Assembly (NCBI GenBank): GCA_937877685.1
Contig: CALFGU010000207.1
Span: forward strand, 1 to 11,123
Direction of reading: 5' to 3'
Source of the DNA: an uncultured Prevotella sp.
GTDB taxonomy: Bacteria > Bacteroidota > Bacteroidia > Bacteroidales > Bacteroidaceae
Length of the DNA stretch: 11,123 bases
Part shown: positions 6,701-11,123 of the stretch, piece by piece
Layout of the letters: the number at the start of each line of letters is the position of its first letter
Position numbering within the stretch: the first letter of the stretch is position 1
Position numbers and translations under genes: made by a program
Notes under the pieces: model-generated
Told to the model about the DNA's origin: nothing
The model's input: the letters and a program-made list of their open reading frames with translations, nothing else
The model's database searches: none

Positions 6701-7089
6701 GTGTCAAAACGTCCTGTACTGTCCTTAAAGCGTCGGCAAGTAGATTTTACGACAGCAAAGGCTGTGGGGAGCACCTCGTTAAGTTTTTCTTCGTAGCGCT
6801 CCAAAATTTCCTTTTCAAGTTTGTCAATTTTCTTGAAAATAAACTCACGCTCTTCAATGGGAGTTTCTTCAGTCTTTGCCTTAAGCACTTCGATTTCTTT
6901 GCGAAGTTCATCGCCTGAAGATTGTACGATTTTTTTCAGTTCGCGAGTCTTAGCGCGGAGGTCATCATTAGAGAGCGCATCAATGTCAGGATAAATGCGG
7001 AGAATTTCGTCAACAATGGGCTTAATCGCCTTAATGTCGCGTTGAGATTTAGTACCAAAGAGTTTGGTGAGGAATTTAAATATGTCCAT
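3754..7089 (-). CDS. secA: Preprotein translocase ATPase SecA
   Basis: The 1111-residue motor ATPase that pushes unfolded preproteins through SecYEG. Nucleotide-binding motifs are ATGEGKT (191-197, Walker A), VDEAD (297-301, Walker B), a TNMAGRGTD motif (698-706) and QLRGRAGRQGDPG (735-747). The helical scaffold contains FGIRKRLLEYDDVMNKQR (804-821). The tail has a Q/P/E-rich linker (about 1030-1085) and an SEC-C zinc site, with C1095, C1097, C1106 and H1107 in NDPCPCGSGKKFKNCH, used for SecB or membrane-lipid contact. E. coli SecA has 901 residues. Here roughly 85-90 extra residues precede Walker A and a further insertion of about 70 lies near 325-400, within the preprotein-binding region. 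Such insertions are usual in Bacteroidota. The ATG at 7087-7089 gives the expected N-terminus (MDIFKFLTKLFG). It lies 57 bp after the phosphatase-like gene and probably shares its transcript; I see no clear promoter in the gap. Confidence 0.98.
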   Translation of the reverse strand: MDIFKFLTKLFGTKSQRDIKAIKPIVDEILRIYPDIDALSNDDLRAKTRELKKIVQSSGDELRKEIEVLKAKTEETPIEEREFIFKKIDKLEKEILERYEEKLNEVLPTAFAVVKSTCRRFKDSTGRFDTVLTATDFDREMAVMYPDVVQIDGDKALYDDDFEESDWNMDPYPCQLFGGVAIHQGKIAEMATGEGKTLTSTLPIYLNALTGNGVHVVTVNDYLAKRDARWNAPLYLFHELSVDCIDKHQPNSEARRRAYQADITYGTNNEFGFDYLRDNMAMSPKDLVQRMHNFAIVDEADSVLIDDARTPLIISGPVPKGDVQLFEQYQPLVEKLVTVQKQLATQLLTEAKKLVDSDNKEQREQGFLQLFRSHKALPKNKPLIKFLSEPGVKTGMLRTEEIYMENNNKRMPEAVAPLYFVADEKMHSCDLTDKGTAWLAQQVGDETLFVLPDITAEISALKALGLPDEERIEREDALYADYAVKSERIHTIQQLLKAYSMFDLNVDYVVMDGQVKIVDEQTGRIMEGRRWSDGLHQAVEAKEHVKVEAATQTFATITLQNYFRMYHKISGMTGTASTEAGELWNIYKLDVVEIPTNMQWKDLNGPANNRNDQNDRVYKTNREKYAAVIEEIIKERNAGRPTLVGTTSVEISELLSRMLRMRDIPHQVLNAKLHQAEADIVKNAGRSTDGKGAVTIATNMAGRGTDIKLSDEVKAAGGLAIIGTERHESRRVDRQLRGRAGRQGDPGSSIFFVSLEDQLMRLNGGDKISKVMDKLGFKEGEVLESSMVNSSIERAQKKVEENNFGIRKRLLEYDDVMNKQRSVIYEKRRHALMGERIGMDISNMIWDRCIYIVEKSADYDALRDSFIEIMAMEAPFTAEEFASMKQEDLFEKAFEAAMANFKRRTDRLAEIAVPVIKQVYEQQSHVYENILIPITDGKLVYNIRTNLQKAYESESKEVVKDFEKAILLHNIDDAWKENLRALDELKHSVHNASYEQKDPLLIFKLESVKLFDDMVNKINNATVATLMRAQIPVQAPQQVREAAPEPEQPKQKLQESHGPAQSPESSMQQAAQRDTRERAPQPIVKEQLPGRNDPCPCGSGKKFKNCHGKGL

Positions 7090-7146
7090 AATAGTTTTTG
7101 ATTTTCTTATGAGTAGTGCTTGTTCAGAATGGGTGTCACTGTCCTT

Positions 7147-8751
7147 TTATTGCAAGGGCAATGGAGCATTGCTACAAGCATTCGGGGCACGAATGCGCAT
7201 CACCTTCGAGAGCGTAGGAGCGATAAAGTCGATGGTGACAGGCGTTTCGATTTTTGCCGCAGTTATGGAGTGACCATAGAAAATGATGGGGAAGGGAATG
7301 TAAGATTCTCTCACCAGTTGGTTTTCCTTCGTGTCAGCATTAACATACCTCCATCCGGGCGCAATTTCCAGGAAGATGTCTCCCGAAGTCATGGCGTTGT
7401 AACCACCACGGATTCTGCTGATGCCCGGAGTCCAAGCGCCTTGAAGCAGGCGTTGAGAAGTATAAACATCCTTTACTCCAGAGAATTGCAGAAGTAGGTC
7501 TTGTGAGCGTTCAAGAAGTTCGGTCAAACTGATTTGTCGCTCTTCAATGAGTTTGTGGTTCAGGTAGAACTGCGTTCCGTGAGTTGCTTCAACGTATTGC
7601 CCAGGTCCGTAGATGGCAGCCAGATAGATGTTGAGCATGCTGGCAGTGCGCACCACGTCAAAGTTACCTGTGGGAATGCGATAGGTTGAAAGGTCTGCGC
7701 TTTCCTCATCGGCATAACCCGTAGAGGTTAAGACGAAAAGTGCGTTGTCTTTGCCCACCTTTTCTTCAACGATTCTGAGCAAATCAGCCACAGCATGGTC
7801 AAGGCGCACGTAGATGTCTTGCAATTCAATGGGGGCTACGGATGCCGTCTGGTGGCGGAAGTTTCCGGCATAGAAGGTTACGGAGAGGTAATCCGTAATG
7901 TCATCGCGCCCAACCATAGTGTTGACCATGCAGGAGGTAGCAAGTGACGCCACTTCTTCGTTTACGAGTCCGCTGGTCTTAAAGTCCAGGTAGGCGGTTT
8001 CTTTCTTGAATTTGTGAGAGAAGGGTTCTTTGATACCACCCGAAAGGAAATAACTGAAATTGCCCGTCAAGGAATTCACAGGTTCCCAAGTGGTTGACTT
8101 AATTTTCTCTTCGAGGTTGTGGAATTGGTTATGCACGTTCACCCATGCTGGCAGGCCACCATAGTAAGAGGAACTTACCCAATTTCCAGTGTTGTTGTCC
8201 AACCAAAGTGCGCTGTTTGCCGCATGGCCTGCCGAGAAGATGGCCGACTCACGGAAAGGGGCGATGGCATAAACGAGTGCCTTGCCTTCAGATGCCACTT
8301 TGAGTTCATCGCCTATCGTTGTAACGGCCAAATGCTTGGGAGAAGAAGCATCGGTTGTGCCTGCGCCCGTAAAGTTTTTATCATCACAACAAAACACAGG
8401 GCGAAGCGTCTTGCGGTCAATCCATTGCTTGCCCGTAATGCCGTGATTGCTGGGCGTAGTTCCCGTGGCAAGTGAAGCCGTTGCCGAAGCCAAATCAGGA
8501 TTAGCGAGCGGATATTCCGCTTGTGAATAGACGCGACCTTCGTGAAGCAGTTTCTTGAAACCATCCTCGCTATAGAGGGGCATGAATGCCTCTAAATAGT
8601 CAGAACGCAACTGATCAACAAGAATGTTGACCACAACGCGAGGCACACCATTCGCTTTCTTCTCTCCTTGTGCCGACGAGAGGGTAGAAACCGCCAGCAA
8701 CAGGGAAAGCAGCAAGGTGGAGCGATGCATATTTGAGGAAGTTATTGTCAT
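7147..8751 (-). CDS. Exported alkaline-phosphatase-superfamily protein, probable pseudoenzyme
   Basis: A 534-residue protein of the type I phosphodiesterase / PafA-like family. It has a signal peptide (hydrophobic core STLLLSLLLAVSTLSSA, then AQG), so it is periplasmic or membrane-anchored outside the cytoplasm. M8 (start 8730) gives a more ordinary signal peptide than M1. Family landmarks are VDQLRSDYL (45-53, first metal Asp D46), EDGFKKLL (62-69), TGTTPSNHGITG (96-107), LQDIYVRLD (310-318) and PIIFYG (488-493). Compared from memory with PafA, the nucleophile segment P-T-Y-T-A-P-G-H-A-S reads PNPDLASATAS-like here, with no threonine at the nucleophile position. The D-Y-x-G-H ligands become N297 and Q301, the T-A-D-H pair becomes T-S-T-G (342-345), and the late D-T-H-V-P becomes Y-I-P-F-P (484-488). 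Hydrolysis is therefore doubtful. The length is normal, so the gene is not decaying by truncation. It lies between the DUF4105 gene and secA. Confidence 0.85.
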   Translation of the reverse strand: MTITSSNMHRSTLLLSLLLAVSTLSSAQGEKKANGVPRVVVNILVDQLRSDYLEAFMPLYSEDGFKKLLHEGRVYSQAEYPLANPDLASATASLATGTTPSNHGITGKQWIDRKTLRPVFCCDDKNFTGAGTTDASSPKHLAVTTIGDELKVASEGKALVYAIAPFRESAIFSAGHAANSALWLDNNTGNWVSSSYYGGLPAWVNVHNQFHNLEEKIKSTTWEPVNSLTGNFSYFLSGGIKEPFSHKFKKETAYLDFKTSGLVNEEVASLATSCMVNTMVGRDDITDYLSVTFYAGNFRHQTASVAPIELQDIYVRLDHAVADLLRIVEEKVGKDNALFVLTSTGYADEESADLSTYRIPTGNFDVVRTASMLNIYLAAIYGPGQYVEATHGTQFYLNHKLIEERQISLTELLERSQDLLLQFSGVKDVYTSQRLLQGAWTPGISRIRGGYNAMTSGDIFLEIAPGWRYVNADTKENQLVRESYIPFPIIFYGHSITAAKIETPVTIDFIAPTLSKVMRIRAPNACSNAPLPLQ

Positions 8752-8791
8752 TTGAAATGTTTTAAAGAGTCGAGAGTGAAGTGTTGGGGAG

Positions 8792-8809
8792 GGGCAGAGT
8801 GTCTTGCCC
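8792..8809. other. Short hairpin in the DUF4105-to-phosphatase gap
   Basis: GGGCA (8792-8796) and TGCCC (8805-8809) form a 5-bp GC-rich stem with an 8-nt loop in the 70-bp gap between the two - strand genes. No T-run follows on either strand, so it is not a classical terminator. It might modestly affect mRNA stability. Confidence 0.3.
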
Positions 8810-8821
8810 GTTCTGAGGTGT

Positions 8822-10009
8822 CTATGCCTTTCTTGAAATTGCCACCTTTCCCAAATTTAATACCGCCAAGATGGCCACAATCAGCCAAACTTCAGGCACG
8901 ATTTCTTGTGCATGCAACATGCCAATACCGAAAGCGTAAGCGGCAAGCAATGTGAGTTGCACATAGGGATAGTAATTGCGGTGTCCTTTCCAGATGGTCC
9001 ACCATTGGTAAGGGATGGCCAAGAGGGGGAGGGGATTTAAGAACAGCACGTTCCAGTTGTTGTCAACCGCTGGGTGCTCAGAGAAGAAACAGAGCGTAAA
9101 GATGACGCATCCGCATAACCCTTGGATAAGAAGTAGGGGCGTTTCAAACGCTATAAAAGTCTTTTCCCATCCGCGATAGCGTAACCACACAGCGAGAATG
9201 GAGAGTAGCAACAACGCTGAGAATATCACGCAGGGCGAAAGCGGATGTGGTGCAAATTGAGTGCTGTCGGGTGTCAAGAGGTTGGTCTTTCTCACCAGCG
9301 GGCGTGAGTTTCCCGCGCTGTCAGTTATCGTTGCCTGTTCCACAATCTTGGCAGCGTAAAGCGGCGCAAAGAGTTGGCCACGCATACCTATCAGAGTGTC
9401 GGCATCCATTCCGAGCATGAGGTTTTGGCAAAGTTTATCCCACGGATTGGGTGTGGTGTGTTCCTTCACCAAAGTGCGAAATGTCTTGTCGGCAGGGACT
9501 TCAGGAAAATTGACTTCCCCATCCACGGCCTTAACCACCATATCCACGGCACGCGTTACGCAATTATCCTCAAAGAAATTGTAACGATACACGCGATTTT
9601 CGGGTCTCGCATTCTCCTCCAGCAATCCTTGAAGGCGGCGACTCTCTTGGGGCGTGAGGTTCAACACTTGTTCGTCCATGCGTCGCCCATCCGAAGCATA
9701 AACATAATGGAAATAGGGGTAGGGCGCCACTCCCAGCATGTAATCCGTTTTTCCGAGCGCAAAGCGCAAAACGAAATTGTCGCTCTCAAAGTCGAACAGA
9801 CCGTAGTTATAGACCCAATCCGTGCCATGCATGAGATCCTGCACACGCAATGCCGAATGGCCGTAAAGTTCATACGTGAGGTCGCCCGGGTGACACGTTA
9901 TCAAACTCACCACTACGGAGTCACGCTTCACGCTTTCCGCTTTGCTTGTGACGGGAAGCATGAAGAGCAACAGGAGTGCTATGAAGAGTTGGAGTGTACG
10001 ACGCATCAT
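8822..10009 (-). CDS. DUF4105 (Lnb N-terminal periplasmic domain) membrane protein
   Basis: A 395-residue protein with a signal peptide (MMRRTLQLFIALLLLFMLPV, probable cleavage after SKA, residue 24), a periplasmic domain (about 28-225) and a C-terminal membrane region with around four to five helices (about 259-277, 288-309, 320-338, 351-366, 372-388). The periplasmic part matches DUF4105. It has the papain/NlpC-like signature pair: H51 in ELYGHSALRV and C150 in FFEDNCVTR, with D148 and N149 beside it, suggesting a thiol catalytic site. The reaction and substrate are not known to me; envelope peptides or lipoproteins are plausible from the fold and location (inference). It is followed by the phosphatase-like gene after 70 bp and then secA. 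Either of two adjacent ATGs (10007 or 10004) could be the start. A -7-like element lies only a few bases upstream. Confidence 0.88.
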   Translation of the reverse strand: MMRRTLQLFIALLLLFMLPVTSKAESVKRDSVVVSLITCHPGDLTYELYGHSALRVQDLMHGTDWVYNYGLFDFESDNFVLRFALGKTDYMLGVAPYPYFHYVYASDGRRMDEQVLNLTPQESRRLQGLLEENARPENRVYRYNFFEDNCVTRAVDMVVKAVDGEVNFPEVPADKTFRTLVKEHTTPNPWDKLCQNLMLGMDADTLIGMRGQLFAPLYAAKIVEQATITDSAGNSRPLVRKTNLLTPDSTQFAPHPLSPCVIFSALLLLSILAVWLRYRGWEKTFIAFETPLLLIQGLCGCVIFTLCFFSEHPAVDNNWNVLFLNPLPLLAIPYQWWTIWKGHRNYYPYVQLTLLAAYAFGIGMLHAQEIVPEVWLIVAILAVLNLGKVAISRKA

Positions 10010-10013
10010 TCTG

Positions 10014-10021
10014 CAAAGGTA
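10014..10021 (-). promoter_or_regulatory. Bacteroidota -7 promoter element (TACCTTTG) of the DUF4105 gene
   Basis: On the - strand TACCTTTG (then C) is an exact match to the -7 consensus TAnnTTTG of Bacteroidota primary-sigma promoters. No TTTG -33 element is found about 19-21 nt upstream; that stretch is instead GC-rich, preceded by an AT-rich TATAATATAT tract. The element ends only 4 bp before the first ATG (10009), so the transcript would start at or near the start codon. Confidence 0.5.
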
Positions 10022-10241
10022 CTGCTTTTTTATATATTATAGGGGCGCTGTGTCTCGCTTTTTTAAGATTCTGACCTCGGAAACTGCTATTTGCGCGCCT
10101 CTGTTTCCAGAAGATTAGCAAAAAGTGTGCCAAATTGATTTTCTGATGCCTCTGATTCTTGTTGCAAAAGGATTGTGGAGGGAGCAAAAGGGGCATTGTG
10201 ATGCCGTACATTCATCGTCTGAAAACAGTATCTATTTTACG

Positions 10242-10308
10242 CAAAACAAAGTCTCACTCTCGGCGCACAATGATACTAATTGTTTTTCGAGAGTGAGACT
10301 TTGTTTTG
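10242..10308. repeat. Perfect 21-bp inverted repeat with nested hairpin
   Basis: The left arm (10242-10262, CAAAACAAAG then TCTCACTCTCG) is perfectly complementary to the right arm (10288-10308, CGAGAGTGAG then ACTTTGTTTTG). The 25-nt loop holds a second pairing, ACAAT (10267-10271) with ATTGT (10279-10283), around a 7-nt apex. Read on the - strand the hairpin ends ACTTTGTTTTGCG, T-rich but interrupted by G, 84 bp downstream of the oxidoreductase stop. The likeliest role is a strong, symmetrical transcription terminator. The length and perfection exceed what a terminator needs. Confidence 0.9.
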
Positions 10309-10336
10309 AGGGGTTCTATGACGCTATTTAATGTGT

Positions 10337-10360
10337 CGCTTTTCAGTACGTTTAAAAGCG
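10337..10360. other. 7-bp hairpin downstream of the oxidoreductase gene
   Basis: CGCTTTT (10337-10343) and AAAAGCG (10354-10360) are perfectly complementary with a 10-nt loop, 32 bp past the stop of the oxidoreductase gene (- strand). No T-run follows on the - strand (ACACATT follows). It may be a weak or processed 3' end ahead of the larger hairpin. Confidence 0.4.
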
Positions 10361-10392
10361 TTCTAAACTGCTGTGTGAGAGGTTGCTAACTG

Positions 10393-11123
10393 CTACATTC
10401 CGCTTGCCGCTTCCGCACAACGCTCTCCGTCAACCGCCGCACTGACTATGCCACCCGCATAACCCGCACCTTCGCCGCAGGGATAGAGTCCTTCGAGACG
10501 AATGTGGGCAAGGGTTTCACCATTTCGGGGAATGCGCACAGGGGCTGAGGTGCGCGTTTCGGTAGCAATGAGTTGTGCCTCGTTAGTCAAGAATCCGCGA
10601 CTGCGCTGTCCGAAGGTCTGGAAACCCTCTGCCAAGCGGGTGGTGACAAACTTAGGCATCCAGAAATGCAAAGGGGATGCGATGAGTCCGGGGGAGTAAC
10701 TTGTGGCGGGCAGGTCGGCAGAGAGTTTGCGGTTTACGAAATCGTGCATGCGCTGTGCGGGAGCCGTTTGTCGGCGGTTGCCTTGTATCCAGCACGCACG
10801 CTCAAGTGCTTCTTGGAAATACATCATGCGCAGCGGATTTTCGGCATCTGCGAAGTCCTTGTGCTGACTCGCAAACGCTTCATCCTGAAAGGCTTCTTGC
10901 ATAAACGGACGGAGTTCGCCGTCAAGGTCTTCCAAGCGGGTTTCTACCACCATTCCGGAGTTGCTCCATGCCGTGTTGCGCGTTGAGGGACTCATGCCGT
11001 TGACCACAAGTTGCTCAGGGCCACTCGCCGCAGGGACTACCACACCACCGGGGCACATGCAGAAACTATAGACTCCGCGACCGCCACACTGGGCTACGTA
11101 ACTATATTCCGCCGCAGGGAGAA
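10393..11123 (-). CDS. COG2509-type FAD-dependent oxidoreductase, C-terminal part (cut by window edge)
   Basis: The reading frame stays open to the right edge of the window: codons before the internal methionine at 11058 read ...QCGGRGVYSFCMCPGGVV. The N-terminal Rossmann/FAD-binding half therefore lies outside, and about 243 codons are visible. The sequence matches the C-terminal half of uncharacterised FAD-dependent dehydrogenases (COG2509 type). VYSFCMCPGG is the conserved cysteine-containing segment, and ETRTSAPVRIPR followed by the terminal EGLYPCGEGAGYAGGIVSAA is the FAD-binding C-terminal signature. The protein is cytoplasmic and its substrate is unknown. It ends with TAG at 10393-10395. 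The 383-bp gap and the hairpins downstream suggest it is transcribed separately from the DUF4105-secA group. Confidence 0.9.
   Translation of the reverse strand, partial: LPAAEYSYVAQCGGRGVYSFCMCPGGVVVPAASGPEQLVVNGMSPSTRNTAWSNSGMVVETRLEDLDGELRPFMQEAFQDEAFASQHKDFADAENPLRMMYFQEALERACWIQGNRRQTAPAQRMHDFVNRKLSADLPATSYSPGLIASPLHFWMPKFVTTRLAEGFQTFGQRSRGFLTNEAQLIATETRTSAPVRIPRNGETLAHIRLEGLYPCGEGAGYAGGIVSAAVDGERCAEAASGM

Larger units (their letters stand above)
10010..10392. other. 383-bp gene-free region between two - strand genes
   Basis: No reading frame here looks coding. The longest, on the + strand at about 10125-10331, runs straight through the inverted repeat and has no family resemblance. The region holds the DUF4105 promoter element at its left end, a weak GGAAAC (10079-10084) / GTTTCC (10103-10108) inverted repeat, the 21-bp inverted repeat at 10242-10308, and a small hairpin at 10337-10360. 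I recognise no tRNA, riboswitch or known small RNA. Confidence 0.6.

Noticed and set aside
7090..7146. Separate secA promoter in the 57-bp gap
   Set aside because: No TAnnTTTG or TTTG elements at proper spacing on the - strand; co-transcription with the upstream gene is simpler.
9374..10042. + strand frame of 222 codons opposite the DUF4105 gene
   Set aside because: Antisense to a protein with clear family motifs and a signal peptide; the composition looks like a shadow frame.
10242..10308. Invertible (phase-variable) promoter flanked by inverted repeats
   Set aside because: The spacer between the arms is only 25 bp and holds no promoter element; known Bacteroides invertible promoters have much longer spacers, and no recombinase gene is nearby.
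10125..10331. Possible small + strand gene in the 383-bp gap
   Set aside because: The frame passes through both arms of the perfect inverted repeat, has no family resemblance and no visible translation signal.

Overview
The window looks like a chromosomal segment of a member of the Bacteroidales (Bacteroidota). The evidence is a SecA of 1111 residues with large insertions typical of that phylum, a minimal TatA/TatC pair without TatB, a DUF4105 (Lnb-N-like) protein, an aldo/keto reductase fused to a ferredoxin-like tail, and a TAnnTTTG-type promoter element. Shine-Dalgarno sequences are essentially absent. I cannot place it below order level with confidence; a Prevotella-like lineage is only a guess.

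Layout. The left third (1-3569) runs on the + strand: an aldo/keto reductase with a 2[4Fe-4S] C-terminal domain, a DUF1893 protein with a deaminase-like fold, an orphan ECF-transporter S component, tatA (55 codons) and tatC. The right two thirds (3754-11123) run on the - strand. In transcription order these are the C-terminal part of a COG2509-type FAD-dependent oxidoreductase cut by the window edge, a 383-bp gene-free gap with a perfect 21-bp inverted repeat, a DUF4105 membrane protein, an exported alkaline-phosphatase-superfamily protein, and secA. tatC and secA converge on a strong bidirectional terminator at 3709-3744, so the genes of both export machineries of the inner membrane (Tat and the Sec motor) lie tail to tail.

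How the genes may work together. TatA and TatC form a minimal Tat translocase for folded proteins, and SecA drives Sec export. DUF4105 protein, phosphatase-like protein and SecA lie close together (70- and 57-bp gaps) and are probably co-transcribed. The first two carry signal peptides and so are themselves Sec clients. The other genes (reductase, DUF1893, S component, COG2509 oxidoreductase) look like ordinary metabolic genes.

Most noteworthy. (1) The phosphatase-like protein keeps the fold signatures but appears to have lost the nucleophile and most metal ligands of the PafA-type family, so it is a candidate pseudoenzyme sitting directly upstream of secA. (2) The intergenic regions contain short-period arrays: eleven heptamers ending one base before the DUF1893 start, an approximately 8-nt array just before tatA with inverted copies upstream, and two separate 21-nt tandem duplications between tatC and secA. 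(3) There is a perfect 21-bp inverted repeat with a nested hairpin at 10242-10308. (4) tatA and tatC share a reading frame, separated only by one TAA and three sense codons. I found no convincing new defence, mobile or CRISPR system here.
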